Below are positions 36,164 through 43,831 of a stretch of 64,000 nt of DNA, in pieces. Positions within the stretch are counted from its first letter, which is position 1. Every line of letters starts with the position of its first letter. The DNA lies in NCBI RefSeq assembly GCF_902779965.1, contig NZ_CACZDK010000001.1, positions 1 through 64,000 on the forward strand, read 5' to 3'. Origin of the DNA: Fibrobacter succinogenes (lineage in GTDB: Bacteria; Fibrobacterota; Fibrobacteria; Fibrobacterales; Fibrobacteraceae). The notes under the pieces were generated by a model. It was not told where the DNA came from. It saw only the letters and a program-made list of their open reading frames with translations, and made no database searches. Made by a program: the position numbers and the translations under genes.

Positions 36164-37761
36164 TGATTTTTAGACGAAAGACGAAAGACGAAAGAATGTC
36201 ATTTAGTAGCCCGTCATTCTCGACCGAAGGGAGGGAATCCATTATTTCTCGTAATACACTTGTGACGGGGTCCAGTGCACGTCTCCTTTTACCTCTTGTA
36301 GTAGCTGCATTTGCAATTTTTGCTCCGGCTTCTTACGCTCAGCAGAACATGACTGTCGATGCCGTCAAGAAGCGCGCCGAACTCAACAGTGCCAAGGCCG
36401 ACCTCGAAGAAGCTCGCCGCAAGCGCGATATGGCAGTGGCTGCCCGCTGGAAAGACCGCGAAACGTTCAACAAGGAACGCGAACTCTTTAACGACAAGTA
36501 TCAGCTCGGCAAGGAACGCGTGGACGCCTTGATGTCCGAACGCACCCGCTTGCTCGAAGACGTACGTGTGGCTCGTGAAGATTTGGCTCAGGTCAAATTG
36601 CAGGCCGAAAAGGCTCGTGCTGAATACCTCTCGCTTGCTGCTGGCCCGGAACGTTTGGAAATGCTTGCCAAGTTCCAGGAACAGGGCGTGCCGTTCAAGG
36701 TGGCTGAACGCGTCGAAGCGCAGAACAAGGTCAAGAAGGAAATGGGCCTTTACAGGGATAATCCGCTCCGCATTGCCCGTGCGATGCTCGATGTTGCTAA
36801 AAAAGAAATGAAGTTTACGCGTGAAGTTCGCACCGAAAAGGCGGATCTCATGTTCGGTAGTTCCGTTGCCGAAGGCGACCGCATGCGTTTGGGCGGCCTC
36901 TTTGCCATGCAGATGGCGAAAGTTACCGATGTGAATGGTTTCCATCCGTCGGCTTTGATGCTCCCGGTTGCAGGTGAAAAGAAGCGCGTTTATAGCTGGC
37001 AAGAAAATCTCACGCCCGAAATGCGCAAGGATGTGGCCAAGGCTTTTGCTGGCGCAAACGATTCTGCTTTCGTGATGGTGCCGGTTGATGTGCTCCTCAG
37101 TACGGAACTTTCGAGCGAACTTGCAAACCATCAGGAAACCACGTGGAAAGAAGACTTTGCCGAATTCTTCCACAACGGCGGCATCTTGATGTACCCGATT
37201 GCAACGCTCTTTATCCTCGGTATTATCATATTCCTCGTGCGCTTTGTATGGCTTATTGTGCTTGGCTTTGGTGGCCGTAGCGCTCGTGCTGCAACAAAGG
37301 CGCTCGCTGCTGGCGACGTGAAGCTTGCGACTGCAGAATCCGTGAAGGCCCGCGGCGAAGTGGGCAAGGTGCTGCGTTCCGTTTTGGGCAAGAATTTCAA
37401 GGACCGCGCAAGTGCTGAAAAGTCCCTCGAAGTCCTGTTCGCAGGTGAAGTGCCGAAGCTTGAAATGGGCCTCAGCTGGATTTCCGTGTTTGCGGCAACG
37501 GCTCCGCTCCTTGGTCTCTTGGGTACCGTTATGGGTATGATCGAACTCTTTAACGTGATTACCATGCATGGTACTAGCGACCCGAAACTTTTGGCTGGCG
37601 GTATTTCCATTGCCCTCGTGACGACGGAAGCGGGCCTTATCGTCGCTATCCCGCTGCAACTTTTGCACACGCTCCTCGTGAACATTTCGGATATGGTTCG
37701 TACCCGCATGGAAAAGACGGGCCTTGCTGTGCTCAACGCAATCTGGATTAAGGAAAAGTAA
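36163..37761 (+). CDS. ttpC: TtpC-like MotA/TolQ/ExbB protein with coiled-coil periplasmic domain
   Basis: 532 residues. AAGGAGG 7 nt before the ATG fixes the start. Residues 1-40 are an unusual charged leader encoded by repeats. A signal segment (LLLPLVVAAFAIFAPASYA, 41-59), a long coiled-coil periplasmic domain (60-340), and a MotA/TolQ/ExbB proton-channel domain (ATAPLLGLLGTVMGMIELFN) follow. TtpC is the extra component of Vibrio TonB2 complexes that help energise outer-membrane transporters. Starts overlap up- and downstream, so the whole set is translationally coupled. Confidence 0.82.
   Translation: MIFRRKTKDERMSFSSPSFSTEGRESIISRNTLVTGSSARLLLPLVVAAFAIFAPASYAQQNMTVDAVKKRAELNSAKADLEEARRKRDMAVAARWKDRETFNKERELFNDKYQLGKERVDALMSERTRLLEDVRVAREDLAQVKLQAEKARAEYLSLAAGPERLEMLAKFQEQGVPFKVAERVEAQNKVKKEMGLYRDNPLRIARAMLDVAKKEMKFTREVRTEKADLMFGSSVAEGDRMRLGGLFAMQMAKVTDVNGFHPSALMLPVAGEKKRVYSWQENLTPEMRKDVAKAFAGANDSAFVMVPVDVLLSTELSSELANHQETTWKEDFAEFFHNGGILMYPIATLFILGIIIFLVRFVWLIVLGFGGRSARAATKALAAGDVKLATAESVKARGEVGKVLRSVLGKNFKDRASAEKSLEVLFAGEVPKLEMGLSWISVFAATAPLLGLLGTVMGMIELFNVITMHGTSDPKLLAGGISIALVTTEAGLIVAIPLQLLHTLLVNISDMVRTRMEKTGLAVLNAIWIKEK
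36172..36275. repeat. Repeat block in frame at the start of the TtpC-like gene
   Basis: AGACGAAAGACGAAAGACGA (trinucleotide-like words), then GTCATTCTCGACCGAAGGGA, GGGAATCC and GTGACGGGGTCC, a member of the palindromic family. It encodes residues 4-38, between the start codon and the signal peptide. Confidence 0.75.
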
Positions 37762-38393
37762 TGGACGAATATTCCGTCATCGAAGCGACCATGAGCATCC
37801 TGCTGCGCGGCGGCTGGGTGTTGCTTCCGTTGTTCCTCATCGGGTGGCTTGGTTGGTTTTTGATGTTTGAACGTTACGGCTATTACTTGATGCTCAAGGG
37901 GCGTTCGACTTCGACGTTCTTCAAGGACTTGGATGCGTTTGGCGAAGAAGCTGCGTTTGCGCGATTGAAAAAGCGCCGCTTTGGGTATTTCCTTGCGTTG
38001 GTGGAAAATATTCGTGAGTACCGCAAAGACGGGCCTGTGGCGGTGCGTAATGCTATGCTTGCAACGCGCCATAATTTGGATGTAAGCCTTTCGAAATCGC
38101 TCAAGACTATTGCAACTTGTGCTTCAATTGCTCCCTTGCTTGGCCTCTTGGGAACCGTATCGGGCATGGTGCATACGTTCGAAACGATTCAAAAGTTCGG
38201 TTTTGGTAACCCGGTTTTGCTTGCGGATGGCATCTCCGAAGCTCTCCTCACGACGCAGGCGGGGCTTTTGGTGGCGTTCCCGCTGATGCTTGTTTATAAC
38301 TATCTCGAAAGTCGAGTAGATTCTATTGGTGATTATGCCTGGGGCGAAGCGCTCAAGTACGAAGAACGCTGCTTTGCCAAGGAGGTTGAATGA
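37761..38393 (+). CDS. exbB: ExbB-like proton channel subunit
   Basis: 210 residues with three transmembrane helices: GGWVLLPLFLIGWLGWFLMF, SIAPLLGLLGTVSGMVHTF and TTQAGLLVAFPLMLVYNYL. The conserved MotA/TolQ/ExbB segment is intact. It works with ExbD as the proton-motive-force motor for TonB. The ATG overlaps the stop of the preceding gene, and its own end overlaps exbD by 4 bp. Confidence 0.92.
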   Translation: MDEYSVIEATMSILLRGGWVLLPLFLIGWLGWFLMFERYGYYLMLKGRSTSTFFKDLDAFGEEAAFARLKKRRFGYFLALVENIREYRKDGPVAVRNAMLATRHNLDVSLSKSLKTIATCASIAPLLGLLGTVSGMVHTFETIQKFGFGNPVLLADGISEALLTTQAGLLVAFPLMLVYNYLESRVDSIGDYAWGEALKYEERCFAKEVE

Positions 38394-38794
38394 GTTTTAT
38401 TCGTAAACGCACTCGTGGCTCTGGCGGCATTGATGTTTCGCCGATGCTCGACATGGTGTTCATCCTTTTGATCTTCTTTATCGTGACCTCTACGTTTACC
38501 CGCGAAACGGGCGTGGATGTGACAAAGCCGAAGGCTAGTTCTGCAAAGGAACTCGCTAAGGAAAGCATTTTGATTGGCGTGACCCGCCAAGGAACGATCC
38601 ACATCAACGAAACCCAGGTGAATCTCTCGACGCTCCAGACCGTGCTCCGCCAGATGATGGCCGAAGCGCCGGACCGTCCGGTGATTATCGTAAGCGATCG
38701 CGATGCCCCCAACGGCGTTGTCGTTGACATCCTCGACGAATGCAACCTCGCCAAAGTCCGCAAAGTTTCCATCTCCGCGAATAAGGAGGAGTGA
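38390..38794 (+). CDS. exbD: ExbD-like energy transduction protein
   Basis: 134 residues. The N-terminal transmembrane helix has the functional Asp in ISV-type DVSPMLDMVFILLIFFIVTS. A periplasmic domain (IHINETQVNLSTLQTVLRQM) follows. It is the ExbB partner. An AAGGAG site lies before the start inside exbB. Its stop is followed by 75 nt of low-complexity mosaic before tonB. Confidence 0.92.
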   Translation: MSFIRKRTRGSGGIDVSPMLDMVFILLIFFIVTSTFTRETGVDVTKPKASSAKELAKESILIGVTRQGTIHINETQVNLSTLQTVLRQMMAEAPDRPVIIVSDRDAPNGVVVDILDECNLAKVRKVSISANKEE

Positions 38795-38795
38795 A

Positions 38796-38869
38796 TTTAG
38801 TAGACAGTAGACGGTAGGCAGTAGACAGTGAGTCTAACTTCCTACTTCCGACTTCTAACTTCCTACTGC
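38796..38869. repeat. AGTAGACAGTAGACGG / CTTCCTACTTCCGACTTC mosaic before tonB
   Basis: The left half (TTAGTAGACAGTAGACGGTA) and right half (CTAACTTCCTACTTCCGACT) are imperfect inverses, so the mRNA could fold here. It ends 2 nt before the tonB ATG and replaces any Shine-Dalgarno site. Confidence 0.7.
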
Positions 38870-38871
38870 TT

Positions 38872-39513
38872 ATGCTTGATTTTTGTGCTAAATATTTCCG
38901 TTTTCCGGTGGCGTTCGTGCTCTCGTTTGTCGTGGGCGCGGTATTCTTCCTTGCAATTCCGGTCATCAATGTGTTGTTTTTTGACAAGGGCGTCAAGACG
39001 GAAAAGCCTTTGGAAACGGTAACCGAAGTCGAAGTGTTGGTGAGCGAAAAGAAGCAAGAAGTCAAGCAGAAGGTTATCCGCACGGTGACGAACCCGAATC
39101 CGTTCAAGGTCTCGGCGCACATGGGTGTTTCCCGTAGCCAGAATTTCCAAATGGACTTGTCACTGGCTCGCGGTGCCGCTGGCGATGGCGTTGCCGTAGA
39201 TGCAGGCTCGATGGAAAACGTAATTTACGAAGCTGGCGAAGTGGATGAACAGGCTCAAGTGCTCCGTGAAATCCAGCCGAAATTCCCGGAACGTGCCAAG
39301 AAAATGGGCGTCTCGGGTTACGTGAAAGTATTTATTGTGATTGATGTGAACGGCGATGTGGCTCAGGCTCAGGTGCTGACGCAGGACCCGGCTGGCTATG
39401 GCTTTGATATCGAAGCGCTCAAGGCTATTCGCCAGTGGAAGTTCTCACCGGCGCAGTTACGCGGCTTCCCAGTAGCGCAGAAAGCTACAAAGGAGTTCCG
39501 TTTTGTTAAGTAA
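38872..39513 (+). CDS. tonB: TonB-family energy transducer
   Basis: 213 residues. An N-terminal membrane anchor (VAFVLSFVVGAVFFLAIPVI) is followed by a short linker and the TonB C-terminal domain (QPKFPERAKKMGVSGYVKVF, then YGFDIEALKAIRQWKFSPA). The typical Pro-rich spacer is nearly absent, as in TonB2-type proteins. It spans to outer-membrane TonB-dependent receptors, powered by ExbB/ExbD. No Shine-Dalgarno site is visible, because a repeat abuts the ATG; coupling to exbD is one possible solution. Confidence 0.88.
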   Translation: MLDFCAKYFRFPVAFVLSFVVGAVFFLAIPVINVLFFDKGVKTEKPLETVTEVEVLVSEKKQEVKQKVIRTVTNPNPFKVSAHMGVSRSQNFQMDLSLARGAAGDGVAVDAGSMENVIYEAGEVDEQAQVLREIQPKFPERAKKMGVSGYVKVFIVIDVNGDVAQAQVLTQDPAGYGFDIEALKAIRQWKFSPAQLRGFPVAQKATKEFRFVK

Positions 39514-40720
39514 TTTTAATTACAAATTTGGATCTTTTTTTAGAACGCTGTTGGTTCTGCTTAAATGCGGGCGGGGCCCCAGCTCGGAGTTGCGAAGGCC
39601 GCACGGGCCCCTCCCTGCACCCTCCCCATCCTTGGCCGACGCGAATGCGGTGATGAAATGTTTATCTCAGAAAGGAACGTCTTTAAGAGACTGTCATTCC
39701 CGACTTGATCGGGAATCTCCTGTTCCTTTTGCAAAGAAACGCTTCCGACTTCCTACAGTCTACTTCCTACTGCTCTTTTTTCTTGCACTCCCGTTGCATG
39801 CTGCTGACGATTTCTTCTTCAAGGCGAACGAACTTTACGACCAAGGGCGTTACAAGGAATCGGTGAAGTATTATCGAGCCGCAATTGACGATGGACGCTA
39901 TGAACCGTTTGCGTGGTTCAACTTGGGCAATGCCCTTGTGCAGCTTGGCAAAAAAGAAGTCGCGATGGTGGCGTACAAGCGTACTGTCGAACTGCTCCCG
40001 GATTTCGTGAAGGCTTGGATGCTTCTCGGCGACCTCTATTATCTTGCTGAATCTCCGGGTGATGCCATTGCTGCCTACAACCGTGCTATTGAACTCGGGA
40101 CGGAAACGGACCACATCCATTTTGCCCTTGCGGAATGTTATATGAAGGGAAGCGACTGGACGCTTGCGCAAAAGCATTTTGAACGTGCGCTGGCGCTAAA
40201 CCCGGACCGCATGGATGCTTGGTACGGCCTTGCCGAAGTCTATGAAAAGCTTGGCGATTACGAATATGCGGTGAAGACGCTCAAGAATGCGCTCCAGATG
40301 ACAGCGACTGCTGGCGCCGATGTGCATTACACGCTTTCGTATTACTACCGCAGCATGGATTCCACGCGACTTGCCTTGAACGAAATGGAAAACGGCATCA
40401 TGATGGATCCCGAAAATGTCTCGGCTCGCCGCTATCTTGCACAGATGTACGTCAAGAATGAATCCCCGTGGATGGCGATTTTCACGCTGGAAGAAGGACT
40501 CCGCCACAAGAAAGGCATCGCTGATTTGAACCTTGATTTAGGACAAATTTACTTTACGCAAAAACGCTACGACGAAGCTTTCGAATGCTACATGAAGGCA
40601 TGGCGTGCCGGTAATTCTCAAGGCCGCATCGGTGCTGAAAACGTCGGCCACATATTCTCGAACGCCGGCGATACCGAAAAAGCCGAAGCCCTCTACGCCC
40701 GCATCCGCGATAAGAAGTAA
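39503..40720 (+). CDS. Secreted TPR protein of the TonB2-type operon, repeat-derived leader
   Basis: 405 residues from a TTG start overlapping the tonB stop, with AAGGAG 7 nt upstream; an internal ATG at 39653 is the alternative. Residues 1-80 are non-conserved and partly repeat-encoded. The hydrophobic signal FRLPTVYFLLLFFLALPLHA (81-100) is itself translated from low-complexity repeat. About eight tetratricopeptide repeats follow (YDQGRYKESVKYYRAAIDDG, FVKAWMLLGDLYYLAESPGD). A TPR protein is the usual last member of TtpC-TonB2 operons, probably a periplasmic scaffold. Confidence 0.8.
   Translation: MLSNFNYKFGSFFRTLLVLLKCGRGPSSELRRPHGPLPAPSPSLADANAVMKCLSQKGTSLRDCHSRLDRESPVPFAKKRFRLPTVYFLLLFFLALPLHAADDFFFKANELYDQGRYKESVKYYRAAIDDGRYEPFAWFNLGNALVQLGKKEVAMVAYKRTVELLPDFVKAWMLLGDLYYLAESPGDAIAAYNRAIELGTETDHIHFALAECYMKGSDWTLAQKHFERALALNPDRMDAWYGLAEVYEKLGDYEYAVKTLKNALQMTATAGADVHYTLSYYYRSMDSTRLALNEMENGIMMDPENVSARRYLAQMYVKNESPWMAIFTLEEGLRHKKGIADLNLDLGQIYFTQKRYDEAFECYMKAWRAGNSQGRIGAENVGHIFSNAGDTEKAEALYARIRDKK
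39693..39775. repeat. Repeat block in frame in the TPR gene leader
   Basis: GTCATTCCCGA, CTTGA, TCGGGAATCTCC (a palindromic element like those at 62483 and 62582), then CTTCCGACTTCCTACAGTCT and ACTTCCTACTG mosaic words. They encode the segment before and including the signal peptide. A GC-rich patch (GCGGGCGGGGCCCC) lies further upstream. Confidence 0.75.
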
Positions 40721-40774
40721 CTCCAACATTGTCTTCCCGGCCTTGTGCCGTGATCACCATATTTCTCTCGCATT

Positions 40775-40809
40775 GTCGTCCTGACCCTGTAAGGGGAAGG
40801 ATCCAGAGA
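40775..40809. repeat. Half palindromic element
   Basis: GTCGTCCTGACCC, then GGAAGGATCCAGAGAC, between the TPR gene and the convergent ATPase gene. Confidence 0.5.
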
Positions 40810-40871
40810 CATTTTTTTTGATACGATAAATTTCACATTTTGCGAAATTTGATTGGATTGTATCTAAGTCC

Positions 40872-42047
40872 TCAGTAATTCAACCCAAATGCCCATAGCG
40901 GAATGGTGTTGAGGAATCCGTGTTCGATATCATCCTTTACAACATAGCCTTTCTCAACAGATTCAATCTGCTTGCGCTTCTTGTTCTTGCCACCAACCTC
41001 AAAGGTCATGCCGTCTATTAAAAAATCCGATATAGGCGAAGATGCCACCCTATTGTTCACTCGCATCAACGAATAGAAAGCCGTTTCACGCAAATTACCG
41101 ACATCGGGCCTCTCTCCCGATTGAGCAAAACAAAGTGTCGGGTTTGATAAATAAATCTTGTCCACCTTTTCCAAAAGAACCATTTTGTCATTGGCATGGC
41201 GCAATCTAGAAATCAGCCCCGCCTTTTCCATATAAACAAAATAATCTGCTACAGTACCACGATCGGTGTCAATGGCCCGGCCGATTTCTGAAAAATTCGG
41301 TTTAAATGGGACGCTGCGGGCTATGATGAAAAGAAGCCTTTTCAACTTTACAGAAGTCGCTACGTTCATGTTTGCGTATGTGGGAATATCGACTTCCAGA
41401 GTTTGATTCACTACATTATCCAAACGCGTATAGAAATCGTCTTCTCTAAAAAATGGATAATAGCCCATCTTGAGATAATTCATCCACAACGGAATCGGAT
41501 GCGAGATGTCGGCGGGCAGGGCATACGAATTGGAAACAATTTTTGACAACGGAACAGGCTTTATGTTTGTTCCAAGCGTAAAGTTCAGATACTCACGAAA
41601 AGACATCCCTTCCAAGTTATAAATAAGGGCACGCCGGCTTAAGTCGGCCTCTGTCCCCTTCGTGATATCTAGAACAGATGAACCAGTCACAACAATATGC
41701 AAATCGGGCAAGTTGTCGTACATCATCTTGACTTCTGTGGACCAGTTCTTGTACTTGTGGACCTCGTCTATATAAAGGTACTTTCCATTCAGCTTGTGGA
41801 ATTTAGAAGCAACATCGTACAGCGTGTTGTTCGTAAAGTAAATACTGTCGGCACTCAAATAGAGCGAATCTGATTCCGTTTTTGTCAACTTGATATGCTG
41901 AAGCAACAAAGTTGTCTTGCCGACTCCCCTTGATCCCGTAATGACAATCAACCTGGAACTCCACTTGATTTTATCGTGAAGATAGCGGACGAATCTCGTG
42001 TCAACTCTCGCTAGGCGGTTCGTGTATATTTCGAAAAGTGCTTCCAT
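40872..42047 (-). CDS. AAA ATPase with C-terminal DUF4143
   Basis: 391 residues. The N-terminal AAA_14-type ATPase has Walker A GSRGVGKTTLLL, Walker B KYLYIDEVHK and sensor VVTGSSVLD. The C-terminal DUF4143 half (LISRLRHANDKMVLLEKVDK, then VGGKNKKRKQIESVEKGYVV) has the E-x-K-like residues seen in nuclease-related folds. These proteins are widespread and of unknown function, often scattered as accessory genes. It marks the left edge of the accessory island. No Shine-Dalgarno site stands out. Confidence 0.85.
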   Translation of the reverse strand: MEALFEIYTNRLARVDTRFVRYLHDKIKWSSRLIVITGSRGVGKTTLLLQHIKLTKTESDSLYLSADSIYFTNNTLYDVASKFHKLNGKYLYIDEVHKYKNWSTEVKMMYDNLPDLHIVVTGSSVLDITKGTEADLSRRALIYNLEGMSFREYLNFTLGTNIKPVPLSKIVSNSYALPADISHPIPLWMNYLKMGYYPFFREDDFYTRLDNVVNQTLEVDIPTYANMNVATSVKLKRLLFIIARSVPFKPNFSEIGRAIDTDRGTVADYFVYMEKAGLISRLRHANDKMVLLEKVDKIYLSNPTLCFAQSGERPDVGNLRETAFYSLMRVNNRVASSPISDFLIDGMTFEVGGKNKKRKQIESVEKGYVVKDDIEHGFLNTIPLWAFGLNY

Positions 42048-42158
42048 ATTGCGGGCTCCTTTCCCCTAAAAATAAGAAAAATGCGGAATAAAAACAACAC
42101 TTTTTGTAAAAAATGCGGAATGGAAACCGCGTTTTGACTGAAACTGTATATTTTTTCG

Positions 42159-42281
42159 TCATAAACAGATTTCAAGAATTTTCCTGTTCGCTGCTTTAGG
42201 GCTGTTGAGTTCGGATTCAATATAAGCCATGATTTCGTCCAAATCCTCGGAAGCCTTTGGCGAAAATACAACCGAAGGCTT
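42159..42281 (-). pseudogene. Truncated RelE/ParE-family toxin relic
   Basis: Directly in frame after the antitoxin stop, the minus strand reads VVFSPKASEDLDEIMAYIES, then ELNSPKAANRKILEICL and a stop. This is the N-terminal third of a RelE/ParE toxin (usual length about 90-100); it lacks a start codon and the catalytic C-terminal half. The remainder has been lost. Confidence 0.65.
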
Positions 42282-42470
42282 TTAAACCTCGTATTTCTTC
42301 CGCACGTCGGCTGCGGAAAGCCAGCCTCCCTGCTCGGCGGAGCGCTCGCCATCGGCGAGAGCCTTCTGGAGTTTGAGTGCCGCAACCATACGCTCGTATT
42401 CCTTGATGTCGATAACGACATAGCGTCCCCGACCGTTCTTGGTCAGGAATACAGGGCATAAGGAACCTCC
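42282..42470 (-). pseudogene. Phd/YefM-family antitoxin relic, N-terminus lost
   Basis: The sequence CPVFLTKNGRGRYVVIDIKE followed by YERMVAALKLQKALADGERS is the C-terminal two-thirds of a Phd/YefM antitoxin. Upstream the DNA-binding N-terminus is missing. The nearby AAAGGAGG and ATG (42459) lead into the wrong frame. With the toxin fragment downstream it is a dead toxin-antitoxin operon. Confidence 0.65.
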
Positions 42471-42595
42471 TTTCTCAAAATGCAAAATTTTAAGTAAAAT
42501 TTCTAGAATGATTTTAAGAAAATGTTTTGAAAGCGGTTTTTCCGCGGAATAGGTTATATTTATGAACAAGGTTTATTGAACAAGGACAACTCCAA

Positions 42596-42724
42596 ATGAA
42601 AAACGCTGAATATAAAACGTTCTCCAAAAAAAATGTAATAGTCTTTGTCATAGTTTTTATGGTTGCCTTGATGCTTGGCTTTCTTTTGGGCCAACTGACA
42701 AACCTCGATTCTTCAAAAAAATAA
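42596..42724 (+). CDS. 42-residue single-helix membrane protein
   Basis: ATG at 42596 with AAGGA 9 nt upstream. The peptide is a basic start (MKNAEYKTFSKKN), one transmembrane helix (VIVFVIVFMVALMLGFLLG) and a short tail ending SSKK. A TATATTTA box lies about 35 nt upstream. No family recognised. It is the first gene of a run of small, mostly membrane proteins. Confidence 0.6.
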   Translation: MKNAEYKTFSKKNVIVFVIVFMVALMLGFLLGQLTNLDSSKK

Positions 42725-42737
42725 AATACAGACGCCT

Positions 42738-42753
42738 TCGATAAATTTATCGA
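42738..42753 (+). promoter_or_regulatory. Perfect 16-bp palindrome
   Basis: TCGATAAATTTATCGA, ending 2 nt before the GTG start of the next gene. It is suited to a dimeric repressor or to a small hairpin occluding the start. Confidence 0.35.
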
Positions 42754-42755
42754 GT

Positions 42756-43259
42756 GTGGCGGAAAATAAGATCGATTCTCTTCAAGTTCAAAAAACGGAT
42801 ATCCAGTGCTTTGTCGAAGCATTAATTATTTCGATTTATCCGAATACGGCTCTCCGCTTAAATAATTGTAAATCGGCACATGTTTATGTTATGGAAAATG
42901 GATTCAAAAAATTGATGGCTAAGGACAATGGCAAGGATGTTTTAGATGCTTTGACTAATTATCTGGATTCCAATGTGAATTTAGGCGATTTTGAGTTTTA
43001 CATCAACATACTATTATATCAGTTGTCTCTTGAAAATGGAATAATAGGAGGTGGTTCAAAAAATTGGATCCTGTTTCCGCAAAATTTATTGATTCCTTAT
43101 GAATCCATATATCCAGAAGCATATTATTATTTGGCTTTAGGTTATCTTCAGACATATTCTTCAAAAAATAATTGTAAAATTGCATTAGATTTTTACAGTG
43201 AATATCGTAGGTTGGGTGGAAATATTGAAATTAAACTTGAGGATTTTTGCAAGAATTAG
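42756..43259 (+). CDS. Hypothetical protein of the accessory island
   Basis: 167 residues from a GTG (MAENKIDSLQVQKTDIQCFV). No signal peptide or membrane helix; mixed alpha/beta with many Asn, Lys and Tyr and a helical C-terminal half (YYYLALGYLQTYSSKNNCKI) that could be a TPR-like pair. No family recognised. It is more AT-rich than the flanking housekeeping genes. Confidence 0.6.
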   Translation: MAENKIDSLQVQKTDIQCFVEALIISIYPNTALRLNNCKSAHVYVMENGFKKLMAKDNGKDVLDALTNYLDSNVNLGDFEFYINILLYQLSLENGIIGGGSKNWILFPQNLLIPYESIYPEAYYYLALGYLQTYSSKNNCKIALDFYSEYRRLGGNIEIKLEDFCKN

Positions 43260-43329
43260 AATTTTGTGGAGTAATCCATCACGAATATGGCGGTTTTTAT
43301 TGAAACTGGTCTAAACAGGAAATGAACAG

Positions 43330-43800
43330 ATGAATTTGAAAGTCCTTAAACGAACGTTCGCAGAAATAACAAAAAGCATAGGGCTCGAAACGAAATTTGG
43401 GGGCTTTGTAAAAGAGACTGAAGAAGTCATTATCGTTCTTTCATTCCAAAAATCAAATTATTCTTCTCAGGTATATTTAAACATCAAGCTATATATTCAA
43501 GGCGTCTTTGGAAAGAATTACCAGCTTTCTCGAGAAATGGTTGTCAACGATGTGGGGGATGTCTTTCGACGCGCGCCCAAAGATTACGATCAAATTTTTG
43601 ATTTGGGCTCCGATTTACCTGATAATGAACGAATCGAATATTTGAAAAAGTTTATTGATGAATTTTTAAGCGGATTTATTCAACAGGCTTCAACTGTAAA
43701 AGGTATTATGTTATTGGCGGAACAGGGAGAACTGTTTTTGTTTCCTGCGGTAAAAAGTGAACTTGAAAAAATTTCCGAGCGGAATAGGTTATATTTCTAA
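43330..43800 (+). CDS. DUF4304 (immunity-like) protein
   Basis: 156 residues with AGGAA before the start. KRTFAEITKSIGLETKFGGF, then VLSFQKSNYSSQVYLNIKLY resembles DUF4304, a family often found as immunity proteins beside polymorphic toxins. No cognate toxin is recognisable next to it. The last codons (ERNRLYF) fall in an 18-nt sequence also present at 42544-42561. The assignment is by pattern and moderately sure. Confidence 0.6.
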   Translation: MNLKVLKRTFAEITKSIGLETKFGGFVKETEEVIIVLSFQKSNYSSQVYLNIKLYIQGVFGKNYQLSREMVVNDVGDVFRRAPKDYDQIFDLGSDLPDNERIEYLKKFIDEFLSGFIQQASTVKGIMLLAEQGELFLFPAVKSELEKISERNRLYF

Positions 43801-43831
43801 ATACGGAATTTTTTGATGAAGGTCTAAACTT

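Noticed and set aside
36289-37668. 459-codon open frame opposite the TtpC-like gene
   Set aside because: Antisense shadow; the sense gene has signal peptide, TolQ-type motifs and coupled starts.
42217-42459. 80-codon frame starting MPCIPDQERSG behind a good ribosome-binding site
   Set aside because: It is the wrong frame of the antitoxin relic; the in-frame translation matches the Phd/YefM family, so this is a product of N-terminal deletion.
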